This document shows, piece after piece, positions 31,011-38,835 of a DNA stretch of 64,000 nucleotides. This DNA comes from Paracoccus lutimaris (lineage in GTDB: Bacteria; Pseudomonadota; Alphaproteobacteria; Rhodobacterales; Rhodobacteraceae), in NCBI RefSeq assembly GCF_003337565.1, contig NZ_QPJL01000008.1:106205-170204 (forward strand). Reading direction: 5' to 3'. Under the pieces are notes generated by a model. That model was not told the origin of the DNA, did not search any database, and saw nothing but the letters and a program-made list of their open reading frames with translations. The position numbers were made by a program, and so were the translations under genes. Each line of letters opens with the position of its first letter. Position 1 is the stretch's first letter.

Positions 31011-31169
31011 ATGGAAATTCTGGGTATCCTGATCCCGGTCTCGCTGGGGCTTGGCGCGCTGGGGCTTCTGGCCTTCGTCTGGGCCTTGCGCGGCCGGCAA
31101 TACGAAGACCCAAAGGGCGATGCCGAACGCATCCTCAGCAAGGAATGGGACGACCGTCCGAAACCCTGA
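31011..31169 (+). CDS. ccoS: cbb3 oxidase maturation protein CcoS
   Basis: 52-residue protein beginning MEILGILIPVSLGLGALGLL: one transmembrane helix (about 4-26), then RGRQYEDPKGDAERIL, the conserved CcoS (FixS) tail, in which a small residue set is shared across alphaproteobacteria. CcoS is needed to insert heme and copper into CcoN. GGGGAGAGG is upstream of ATG 31011. It is the last gene of ccoGHIS. Confidence 0.93.
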   Translation: MEILGILIPVSLGLGALGLLAFVWALRGRQYEDPKGDAERILSKEWDDRPKP

Positions 31170-31467
31170 CCGGGTGACAAGGCGCATACCGGAGCTGTGA
31201 TCGCGTCAGCGGGATTTCTGTCGAAAGGTCCCCCACATTCTTCATATCGATTTTGCGCGGCATCCTCGCTGCTGATCGCCTTGACGCGTCGTGACGAGAG
31301 GCTCGTACTTCTCTGCGCGGATTGTCATGCTTTGTCTTGGCCGAAGGGCGCCGTACTCCGCGCCAAACCCAGGCACCCGATATGAGCCATGCCATCGCAA
31401 CTGCGCAAAAGAATACGGCGCCCGTTACATAGGGCGCCGTCTCGATATCCGCGCGGGATCCAGCGGA
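31170..31467. other. 298-bp intergenic region
   Basis: No gene seen. The 3' end of the ccoS transcript meets the terminator of the minus-strand carboxypeptidase gene here (hairpin at 31415-31440). Confidence 0.5.
31407..31440 (-). terminator. rho-independent terminator of the carboxypeptidase gene
   Basis: On the minus strand, the 9-bp stem ACGGCGCCC/GGGCGCCGT with an 8-nt loop is followed by ATTCTTTT. It begins 27 bp after the stop at 31468. Confidence 0.75.
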
Positions 31468-33144
31468 TCAGGGGCCGATCACCGTGCAGCTTTGCTGGCG
31501 GGCAACAAGCCGATTGCAGGCCAGTTCGGCGGTTTCCTTGGTCATGCCGACGAAATTCGCCTCAAACCCCCGTCGGGTATTGGCGACGCGGCTAAGCGCG
31601 CTGTCCAGCGAGGCGCTTTCCTGCAACGCAGTGCGCAACAGCAACTGCTCGGCCTCGTTCTGCGAACGGAAAAGGCCCAGCGACACACCCCAGTTGCGAC
31701 CGCCTGAGCCGTCGCGGGTCACGATCTCGGTCGCCTCTGCTGGCGCGCCGGCCTCGGGGTCAAGCGAGGTCAGGATGATCGTTTCCGAACGCTGTTCAGG
31801 CGCGGGCGAGGACAAGAGCGCCATGCTGTTGTCGGGCTGCGGCTGAACGGCCTGCACGAAAAGCGAGGGCGAACCGGCCTGTGACGGCGCGTCCAGACTG
31901 GCCGACTTGTCATTGCGCGGGGCAGGGGCCGGCCTTGCGGAACTGGGCAGGGCGGTTGCGGTTTCGGCTGTCGCATCCCCTTCCTCGGGACGAGTTTCCG
32001 GACGCGTGCTTGCGGCACTTTCTGCCGCCGGGGCGGCCGCTGCGGTGACCCGCGCGCTATTGGGTTTGCGCGACGGACGGGTGCTGGCGCTGAGTGTCTC
32101 GCCGCTTTGGCGGCTAGCGGCAGGGGCCGAGGCCTGGGCGCGTGACACTGCGGCGCTGATTGCTGCGGGGGTTACCACGGCGACGGTCGAGGCACGCGCG
32201 ACCGGTCGGCCCGAGCTTGCAAGCTGCACCTGCGCCGGGCTGGCCTCGGGCTGGCTCCGCGCGACCTGTACCGTACGGCGGACTTTCTTTTCCACCATAA
32301 GCTGCGGCGGCGCGGGCTTGACCTCACGCACACGGGTGGGGGCCTTTCCAAATCCGGCGTCCAGCAGTTCGGCCATGACGGCATTGCGATGGGCGGTCGA
32401 GGTGCCGCCAAGCACGGTCGCGACGATGCGCTTGGAGCCACGCTTGGCCGAAGCCGTCAGGTTGAAGCCGGCGGCACGGGTATAGCCGGTCTTGATCCCG
32501 TCCGCGCCCTCATAGCTGTCAAGGAAGCGCTTGTTGGTGCTGGAGACGGTCGCGATGCCCGCATCCGCCGAGCGCCGCGAAAAGATCGAATAATATTGTG
32601 GGAAATCGTAGAAAAGCCGCCGTCCCAAGGTCGTCATGTCGCGCGCGGTCGAGTAATGCCCCGAGGCGGTCAGGCCATTGGCGTTGCGGAACTGCGTGCC
32701 GTTCATGCCAAGCGCGCGGGCCATCTGCGTCATCTGGGCGGCGAATTTCGCCTCGGAACCCGCAAGTCCCTCGCCGATCACGGTGGCGGCGTCATTGGCG
32801 GATTTCACCGCCGCGGCGCGGATCAGATAGCGCAGCTCAATGCGCTGGCCGGGCTTGAGCCCCAGACGCGACGGTGGCTGCGATGCCGCGTGGCTGGAAA
32901 CCAGAAACTTGCTGTCCAGCCGGACCTGACCGCGCTCAATGGCGTTGAAGGCCATGTAAAGCGTCATCATCTTGGTCAGCGAGGCAGGGTGCAGCCGGGT
33001 ATCGGCGTTCTGGCTGTAGATCTGCTTGCCGGTTCGGGCATCCATGACGAATGCCGCGAAAGGCGCCGCGATGACCGCCACAGGCATCGCCCAGGCGAAT
33101 AGGATCATCAGTCCTAAACGGACATTCTCTGTGATTCTGCTCAC
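31468..33144 (-). CDS. D-alanyl-D-alanine carboxypeptidase (DacF/PBP5 type) with C-terminal SPOR domain
   Basis: 558 residues. A signal peptide (about 1-27) is followed by the S11 peptidase domain: active-site SLTK (S55, K58), SAN (115-117) and KTG (218-220). It trims the terminal D-Ala of peptidoglycan pentapeptides. A long Ser/Ala/Pro/Arg-rich linker (about 290-470) precedes a SPOR-like domain (about 478-558) that would hold it at the septum. I choose GTG 33144 because it gives a positively charged n-region before the signal peptide; ATG 33108 would leave an abnormally short one. It is the second SPOR protein in the window. Confidence 0.88.
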   Translation of the reverse strand: MSRITENVRLGLMILFAWAMPVAVIAAPFAAFVMDARTGKQIYSQNADTRLHPASLTKMMTLYMAFNAIERGQVRLDSKFLVSSHAASQPPSRLGLKPGQRIELRYLIRAAAVKSANDAATVIGEGLAGSEAKFAAQMTQMARALGMNGTQFRNANGLTASGHYSTARDMTTLGRRLFYDFPQYYSIFSRRSADAGIATVSSTNKRFLDSYEGADGIKTGYTRAAGFNLTASAKRGSKRIVATVLGGTSTAHRNAVMAELLDAGFGKAPTRVREVKPAPPQLMVEKKVRRTVQVARSQPEASPAQVQLASSGRPVARASTVAVVTPAAISAAVSRAQASAPAASRQSGETLSASTRPSRKPNSARVTAAAAPAAESAASTRPETRPEEGDATAETATALPSSARPAPAPRNDKSASLDAPSQAGSPSLFVQAVQPQPDNSMALLSSPAPEQRSETIILTSLDPEAGAPAEATEIVTRDGSGGRNWGVSLGLFRSQNEAEQLLLRTALQESASLDSALSRVANTRRGFEANFVGMTKETAELACNRLVARQQSCTVIGP

Positions 33145-33411
33145 TGTCCCGATCTCTTCTGCCTCTGAGGGCCCGTTCAATATGCGGACCCTTCGTTAAT
33201 ATAATGACAATAACACGCCTTTCTGGGCACGGAAACCGTAAGTTTCAGGCTTTTCACCCACAATCTGCCTTTGGTTGCATGGCCGGCACGGGGCGCAGAG
33301 GGGGCGACACGGCGTCGGTCGCGGCGCGGGGCTTATCATTCGGGACAAAAGCCCCTATATTCGCCCTCAGACCATTCTCATCCCGTTGCAAGCTACGTGA
33401 CCAATCCGCAG

Positions 33412-33729
33412 ATGTCCAATCGACCCGGTGACCGTGAAGAGGTCGAACTGGCGGTGAAAACCCGCCCCAAGACCCAGCGTCCGCCCATGTACAAGGTCTT
33501 GCTGCTGAACGACGATTTCACTCCGATGGAATTCGTCGTGCATGTGCTTGAGCGCCTGTTCAACATGACCCATGCCCAGGCCATCGAGATCATGCTGACC
33601 GTGCATCGCAAGGGGGTGGCGGTGGTCGGCGTCTTTTCGCACGAGATCGCTGAAACCAAGGTGGCGCAGGTGATGGAACTTGCCCGCCGGCAGCAGCACC
33701 CGCTGCAATGCACCATGGAAAAAGAGTAG
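33412..33729 (+). CDS. clpS: ATP-dependent Clp protease adaptor ClpS
   Basis: 105 residues. The N-degron pocket motif [13 protein letters not shown] (about 30-42) and the helix around HRKGVAVVG are typical. ClpS delivers N-end rule substrates to ClpAP. Start ATG 33412 (MSNRPGDRE); the open frame continues upstream but is not conserved in type. clpA is not adjacent, but the gene is spaced three bases before the RsmC-like gene and probably co-transcribed. Confidence 0.94.
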   Translation: MSNRPGDREEVELAVKTRPKTQRPPMYKVLLLNDDFTPMEFVVHVLERLFNMTHAQAIEIMLTVHRKGVAVVGVFSHEIAETKVAQVMELARRQQHPLQCTMEKE

Positions 33730-33732
33730 AAA

Positions 33733-34752
33733 TTGGCTGGATCACGGCTGGAACTTGTCTTCGGCGGAACGCCGCCCGAGGGACGCACGCTATTGATCGG
33801 GGCGGATGCCTCGACCGATCTGGGCGTATTCGATGCCGCGCGCATCGCCATCGTTCAGGAAAACTTCGCCGATCATCAGGCGCTGAAGGCGCGCGGATAT
33901 GAGGTCTCAACCCAGCCCGAGGGAGAGTTCGATGCGGCTGTCGTCTTTTTGTCGCGGGCGCGGGCGGCGACGCGGGCGCGCATTGCGGTGGCGGCGCTGC
34001 GGCTGAAGCCCGGCGCTTCGCTTTGGATCGATGGCCAAAAGACCGACGGCATCGATGCGGTAATGAAAGAGCTGCGCGCGCTGGCCCCGGTCGATGAGGC
34101 CCAGTCCCGCGCGCATGGCAAGATCTTTCGCGTGACCATGCCGCAGCCGGGCTGGCTGCCCGAGGATTGGGCCGCGCGCGATCACGAGGTCGCGCCCGGC
34201 ATGGTGACGCGGCCGGGGGTGTTTTCGGCCGATGGGCCGGATCCGGCCTCGGTGGCGCTGGCCGCGCATCTGCCCGAAAAGCTGCCCACGCGCATGGTCG
34301 ATCTGGGCGCGGGCTGGGGCTGGCTTTCGGCCGAGATGCTGAAACGTCCGGGCCTTGAGGTTCTGCATCTGGTCGAGGCCGACGCTGTGGCGCTGGATTG
34401 CGCGCGCCGCAATGTCACCGATCCGCGGGCGCGGTTTCACTGGGCCGATGCGCTGGATTTCCGCCTGTCTGAGCCGGTGAACGGCGTGGTCATGAACCCG
34501 CCCTTTCATCAGGGGCGCGCGGCCGATCCGCGTCTGGGCGCGGGCTTCATCCGCAGCGCGGCAGGGTTGCTGACCGGGGCCGGGCGGCTCTGGATGGTGG
34601 CGAACCGGCATCTGCCCTATGAGCAGGTGCTGCGCGAATGCTTCGCGGATGTGTCCGAACTTGGCGGAGACAGCCGCTTCAAGATATTGACGGCGACGGG
34701 GGCCTCGCGCCTCGGAACGCGCCGGATCCCACAGAAAGGGAAACGCAGATGA
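33733..34752 (+). CDS. class I SAM-dependent methyltransferase, RsmC/RlmG type
   Basis: 339 residues. The N-terminal half is a non-catalytic methyltransferase-like domain. The C-terminal half contains the SAM-binding MVDLGAGWGWLS (about 193-204) and the NPPF motif MNPPFHQG (about 256-263) of N2-guanine rRNA methyltransferases such as RsmC (16S G1207). The start is TTG 33733; no ATG fits, and the N-terminal sequence SRLELVFGGT is conserved in type. Its stop overlaps the next start (ATGA). The exact rRNA target cannot be settled from sequence. Confidence 0.85.
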   Translation: MAGSRLELVFGGTPPEGRTLLIGADASTDLGVFDAARIAIVQENFADHQALKARGYEVSTQPEGEFDAAVVFLSRARAATRARIAVAALRLKPGASLWIDGQKTDGIDAVMKELRALAPVDEAQSRAHGKIFRVTMPQPGWLPEDWAARDHEVAPGMVTRPGVFSADGPDPASVALAAHLPEKLPTRMVDLGAGWGWLSAEMLKRPGLEVLHLVEADAVALDCARRNVTDPRARFHWADALDFRLSEPVNGVVMNPPFHQGRAADPRLGAGFIRSAAGLLTGAGRLWMVANRHLPYEQVLRECFADVSELGGDSRFKILTATGASRLGTRRIPQKGKRR

Positions 34753-35558
34753 GCCTTTCCATCCAGGGCAAGACCGCCATAGTGACCGGGGCCGGGCGCG
34801 GCATCGGCTTGGCCATTGCCCGCCATTTCGAAGAGGCCGGCGCCAATGTCATGTTCGCCGACAGCGACGAGGCCCTGCTTGAGGCCGAGTTGGGCGAACA
34901 GATGAAGGGCGAGGGGCCCGTGCGCGGCTTTGCCGGCGATCTGGGCCAGAAGCTGACGCTGGCCAATCTGGTCTCGGCCACCATCGACGCCTTTGACCGC
35001 ATCGACATTCTGGTTAACGCGCATCGCATGGTGCAGCCCTGCGACCCGCTGTCGGTGGGCGAGGACCTGCTGGGCGACATGCTGCGCGAGAACATGATCT
35101 CGGGGCTGCGCCTGTCGCAGATGGTCGCCAAGCGCATGGTCGCACAGGCCGAGGACAATACCAGCGAAGCGCTGCAGAACGGCGCCATCGTCAATGTCTC
35201 GTCGCTGGCGGCGAACTGGCCCAACCCCAAGATGCTGGCCTATTCGATTTCCAGCGCGGCGCAGGCTCAGGCCACGCGCTCGCTGGCGGCGGCGCTGGCG
35301 CCCAAGCGCATCCGGGTGAATGGCGTGGCCTTTGCCAGCATCATGTCGAACATCCTGCAGCAGAAACTGCGCGAGGATGGTGAGCTGCGCGAGCGCATGA
35401 TCGCGGCAACGCCCTTGGGGCGGATTGCCGGCGCGGATGAGCTGGCGGCCACGGTCCAGTTCCTGGCCAGCGACGCGTCCAGCTTTGTCACCGGCCAGAT
35501 CCTCAGCGTCGATGGCGGGCGCAGCCTTGGCGATCCGCTGGCGCCCTCGGTGTTCTGA
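34749..35558 (+). CDS. short-chain dehydrogenase/reductase family protein lacking the catalytic lysine
   Basis: 269 residues. The cofactor-binding TGAGRGIG (13-20) and the closing VTGQILSVDGGRS are classical SDR. However, the catalytic YxxxK reads Y165-SIS-S169, serine replacing lysine, and the structural NNAG motif reads VNAH (89-92). The Ser near 151-152 (NVSSLA) is kept. It may bind NAD(P)H without catalysing redox chemistry. Start ATG 34749 overlaps the methyltransferase stop, so it is coupled to it. Contrast the SDR at 41555, whose YNASK motif is complete. Confidence 0.85.
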   Translation: MSLSIQGKTAIVTGAGRGIGLAIARHFEEAGANVMFADSDEALLEAELGEQMKGEGPVRGFAGDLGQKLTLANLVSATIDAFDRIDILVNAHRMVQPCDPLSVGEDLLGDMLRENMISGLRLSQMVAKRMVAQAEDNTSEALQNGAIVNVSSLAANWPNPKMLAYSISSAAQAQATRSLAAALAPKRIRVNGVAFASIMSNILQQKLREDGELRERMIAATPLGRIAGADELAATVQFLASDASSFVTGQILSVDGGRSLGDPLAPSVF

Positions 35559-35560
35559 GC

Positions 35561-35974
35561 TTACTTCGCCGCCTCGGGATAGGCGGCCTTGCAGGCATTG
35601 ACCGCGCTCATGGCCGGGGGCGTCAGCGCCTTCTTGCGGGCGATGAGGTTGTCGCGCTTGCGGGTCTCGGCGGCGGGGTCGATCGGCACCCGATAGCGTT
35701 CGGTGTCGCTGACATTGCGCATGCAGCTGCGGGTGATGAACCCCCGGCGTCCCTCGCTGTCGCGGACCATGACCTCGCAATCGTCCCATTCCATGCGGCT
35801 GACGGTGCGTTCCTCCCAGGCGTATCCGCGGGCCAGATTGCCCTCGACCTCGGCAAGCAGGCCGGCGATGGTGCGGTATTCGCGGGTATTGCGGCTTATG
35901 CAGCGCTCTTGCGGGGTGCCGCAGGATGCGACGATCAGCGCGGATGTCAGGGCAAGCAGGATGTTGCGGGTCAT
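35561..35974 (-). CDS. predicted lipoprotein of unknown function
   Basis: 137 residues. N-terminal signal with lipobox VASC (C18), so it should be lipid-anchored. The mature part has four further cysteines (at CISRN, DDCEVMV, SCMRN, NACKAAY) and many charged residues; I recognise no domain. Convergent with the SDR, 2 bp between stops. It diverges from hemF over an 80-bp gap. Confidence 0.75.
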   Translation of the reverse strand: MTRNILLALTSALIVASCGTPQERCISRNTREYRTIAGLLAEVEGNLARGYAWEERTVSRMEWDDCEVMVRDSEGRRGFITRSCMRNVSDTERYRVPIDPAAETRKRDNLIARKKALTPPAMSAVNACKAAYPEAAK

Positions 35975-36054
35975 GGCCGGGTTCTCTAGTTGTCTGCGCG
36001 AAGCTTATGCCGGCCGTTGCGGCAGGACAATTCACGATTCCAGAGGGCAATGCG

Positions 36055-36915
36055 ATGGAGATGCAGGACGAACGCCATGAGGCCGCAAGCTGGTTCCGGG
36101 CGCTGCGCGACCGGATCGTCGCCGCCTTCGAGGGGCTTGAGGATCGCGGTCCGGGCGAAGGGCCTGCCGGCCGCTTCGAGGTCAAGCCCACGCAGCGCGG
36201 CGCGGATGGCGGCGGCGGCATCATGTCGGTGATGCGCGGCGGCCGGGTCTTTGAAAAGGTCGGGGTGAACTGGTCGGCGGTGCATGGCGAGCTGTCGCCC
36301 GCCGCCCGCCAGTCCATGGCCGCGCGCGGCGTGCCTGGGATTGAGGCCGATCCGCGGTTCTGGGCCAGCGGCATCAGCCTTGTCGCCCATATGCAGAACC
36401 CCCATGCGCCGGCCGTGCATATGAACACGCGCATGTTCTGGACGCCGGGCGCATGGTGGTTCGGGGGTGGGGCCGACCTGAACCCCTGCATCGAATATGC
36501 GGGCGACACCGCGCATTTCCACGACACCCTGCGCCTCGCCTGCGCAGCCCATGGCGATGACTATTACGATCGCTTCAAGGCCTGGGCGGACGAGTATTTC
36601 TATATCCCGCATCGCGGGCGGGCGCGGGGCGTCGGCGGCATCTTTTATGACGACCTGAATAGCGGTGACTGGCAGGCGGATTTCGCCTTTACCCGTGCGG
36701 TGGGTGCAGCCTTTCTGCCCGCGTTCCTGCCTTTGGCCGAGGCCCGCATGGCGCAGGACTGGTCGCCCGCGGACAAGGACGCGCAACTGGTCCATCGTGG
36801 GCTTTATGCCGAATATAACCTTGTCTATGACCGCGGCACCAAATTCGGGCTGGCGACCGGCCATGACCCCGAAGCCGTGTTGATGAGCCTGCCGCCCTTG
36901 GCGAAATGGGTCTGA
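36055..36915 (+). CDS. hemF: oxygen-dependent coproporphyrinogen III oxidase
   Basis: 286 residues. Aerobic step from coproporphyrinogen III to protoporphyrinogen IX; O2-dependent and unrelated to HemN. Family signatures: MNTRMFWTPGAWWFGGGADLNP (about 123-144) with conserved His and Asp, YIPHRGRARGVGGIFYDDL (about 183-201) and EYNLVYDRGTKFGL. Start ATG 36055, with GAGGG seven bases ahead; ATG 36061 is an alternative. The paired presence with hemN fits an organism using both oxygen regimes. Confidence 0.95.
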   Translation: MEMQDERHEAASWFRALRDRIVAAFEGLEDRGPGEGPAGRFEVKPTQRGADGGGGIMSVMRGGRVFEKVGVNWSAVHGELSPAARQSMAARGVPGIEADPRFWASGISLVAHMQNPHAPAVHMNTRMFWTPGAWWFGGGADLNPCIEYAGDTAHFHDTLRLACAAHGDDYYDRFKAWADEYFYIPHRGRARGVGGIFYDDLNSGDWQADFAFTRAVGAAFLPAFLPLAEARMAQDWSPADKDAQLVHRGLYAEYNLVYDRGTKFGLATGHDPEAVLMSLPPLAKWV

Positions 36916-37472
36916 TGGCCGGCTTGCCGGATCTTTACCTGATGCGGCATGGCCAGACGGTCTGGAATGCCGAAGGCCGCCTGCAGGGGCGCATGGATTC
37001 GCCATTGACCGCGCTGGGGCGCGCGCAGGCGCGGCGACAGGCGCAGCTGGTGCAGGGGATTTCCGCCACGCGTCATGCCAGCACCGCCGGGCGGGCGGTG
37101 GAAACCGCGCGGATCGTCTATGCGGGACAGGCATTCGGGCAGGACGAGCGCCTGCACGAAATCGACATCGGCGAATTCACCGGACGCGCTTGGGCCGAGC
37201 TCTGCGCCGCGCATCCCGAGGTCACCGCCGGCGGCTGGCTGGACTGGTATGATCGCGCCCCGGGGGGCGAGCTGTTTGCCGGGGTCGAGGCCCGCGCGCG
37301 CGCCTTTCTGCATGAACTGACCGGGCCGGCGCTGATCGTGACCCATGGCATCACCCTGCGCATGCTGCGGCTGATCGCGATGGACCTGCCGCTGTCGCGT
37401 CTGGGCGAGATGCCGGTGATGCAGGGCGCGCTGCATGTCGTCAGCAACGGCCAGCACCGGATGGTGCTTTAG
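36915..37472 (+). CDS. histidine phosphatase family protein
   Basis: 185 residues. LMRHGQT near residues 10-16 is the catalytic RHG motif of the phosphoglycerate mutase-like superfamily, with a second catalytic His in LIVTHGITLRML. Substrate unknown; candidates include phosphoglycerate, alpha-ribazole phosphate and sugar phosphates. ATG 36915 shares one base with the hemF stop (TGATG), so translation is coupled. An ATG at 36906 lies upstream in hemF. Confidence 0.85.
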   Translation: MAGLPDLYLMRHGQTVWNAEGRLQGRMDSPLTALGRAQARRQAQLVQGISATRHASTAGRAVETARIVYAGQAFGQDERLHEIDIGEFTGRAWAELCAAHPEVTAGGWLDWYDRAPGGELFAGVEARARAFLHELTGPALIVTHGITLRMLRLIAMDLPLSRLGEMPVMQGALHVVSNGQHRMVL

Positions 37473-37496
37473 GTTGTCAGATCCGGGGGAGGGGCT

Positions 37497-37856
37497 TCAG
37501 ATGAAGCCCAGCTCCAGCCGTGCCTCGTCCGACATCATTTCCATGCCCCATTGCGGCTGGAAGGTCATCTCGACATCGACCTGTTTCACGCCCGGCAGCG
37601 GCTCGACCGCATCGGCGACCCAGCCCGGCATCTCGCCGGCGACGGGGCAACCCGGCGCGGTCAGCGTCATCACCACGCGGACAGAGTTTTCGGGGCTGAT
37701 ATCAATGGTATAGATCAGGCCGAGGTCAAAGATATTGACCGGGATCTCGGGGTCATAGACGGTTTTGCAGGCCTCGACCACGCTGTCGTAAAGCGGGTGC
37801 TCGGTGGTCGAGGGGGCGATCAGCGGATCGCCTTCCTTCAGATTTTCCATGGTCAT
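37497..37856 (-). CDS. DUF59/MIP18-family iron-sulfur assembly protein (SufT-like)
   Basis: 119 residues. The DUF59 core is visible: VYDPEIPVNIFDLGLIY (about 33-49), MTLTAPGCPVAGEMP with the conserved Cys (about 70), and WGMEMMSDEARLELGF at the end, the usual form beside or within the suf system. It helps Fe-S cluster transfer. No other suf gene is adjacent, so this is a detached copy. ATG 37850 is an alternative start two codons in. Confidence 0.88.
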   Translation of the reverse strand: MTMENLKEGDPLIAPSTTEHPLYDSVVEACKTVYDPEIPVNIFDLGLIYTIDISPENSVRVVMTLTAPGCPVAGEMPGWVADAVEPLPGVKQVDVEMTFQPQWGMEMMSDEARLELGFI

Positions 37857-37991
37857 GCGGCGCGTCCTGTCAAAGCTTAGCGTTTATATAGGACTAGGAG
37901 GCCGCCGGGTCCAGTGCGCGGGGCGCATTCGCCGGGACAAGTCGTCGCGTCCCCAACCGTCACGGCGGGCTGTGACGGCTTGGTGGCTGGT

Positions 37992-38732
37992 TCAGAACTT
38001 GAAGTTCAGGTGGCGCACGATGCCGACGCTGATCTCGGGCTGGTTCTTGTCGCGCACCAGGGGCGAATCCGCGGCGTCATCCAGCAGCCGGCCATATTTG
38101 GCGCGGCCCAGAACGGCCCAGTTGTCGTTCAGCATATAGCGCGCTTCAAGGTTCAGGTTCGCCTCGTAGAAGCCGCCGCCGGGCTCATAGACATCATGGC
38201 CGCTGCGCGCCGCCTCGTCAGCCGAGACGCCGAAATAGGTGTCGGTAAAGCGGTCGTCGGCGCCCTGCAACTCGGCCCCGGCCCAGAAGGTCAGGCGCTC
38301 GTTGATGTCGCGCTTGTAGCGGGTGCCGATCTCGCCCACCACGCCGTGATGGCCGCCAAAGCCCTTGCGGACATGGGTATAGCTGGTGAAGGGCCCCGAG
38401 ACATAGCTCAGCTTCACCCCGACCTCATAGGCGCGGCTGATATCGTCCATGCCGTCCAGATGGTCGGAATCGTCGGAATCGCGCTTGCCGATATAGTTCA
38501 GCGACGGGATGATCGAGAAGCCCTGCTTTTCCTCGCCATCCTCGCCCAGCTGAACGTTGCGCAGGATGAACCAGGGCGAGGCGTCGTTATCCTCGGCGCC
38601 CATATATTCGGGACCATAGCTCACGCCCAGACCGGCATCGAAGGACACCTGATCGAACATGTTCAGCGATTGCGCGGTGGCGGCGACCGGAAGGGTCATG
38701 GTCGAGGCCAGAATGAAAGCAGCAATGCGCAT
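37992..38732 (-). CDS. MipA/OmpV-family outer membrane protein
   Basis: 246 residues from ATG 38732, with AGGGGGA ahead. A signal peptide (about 1-20, ending AATAQ) is followed by alternating beta strands; the terminal LNFKF ends in Phe, as for outer-membrane beta-barrels. The sequence GVSYGPEYMGAEDNDASP and repeated aromatic strands match the MipA/OmpV family. The function of most members is unknown, some acting as scaffolds for peptidoglycan enzymes. Confidence 0.82.
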   Translation of the reverse strand: MRIAAFILASTMTLPVAATAQSLNMFDQVSFDAGLGVSYGPEYMGAEDNDASPWFILRNVQLGEDGEEKQGFSIIPSLNYIGKRDSDDSDHLDGMDDISRAYEVGVKLSYVSGPFTSYTHVRKGFGGHHGVVGEIGTRYKRDINERLTFWAGAELQGADDRFTDTYFGVSADEAARSGHDVYEPGGGFYEANLNLEARYMLNDNWAVLGRAKYGRLLDDAADSPLVRDKNQPEISVGIVRHLNFKF

Positions 38733-38835
38733 CGGCGAATCCCCCTGAAAACATCGTAGCACAAATGGACATGAATCACGGGCCGGACAAGGGTTCGGGC
38801 GGGCTTTTCCCGGTCAAAGACCGGGACTGTTGCAT

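Noticed and set aside
33108..33180. Alternative starts TTG 33180 and ATG 33108 for the carboxypeptidase
   Set aside because: TTG 33180 would add an acidic N-terminus ahead of the signal peptide; ATG 33108 would remove its positive n-region. GTG 33144 gives a normal signal peptide.
36906..36914. ATG 36906 as start of the histidine phosphatase
   Set aside because: It lies inside hemF; ATG 36915 overlaps the hemF stop in the usual TGATG form.
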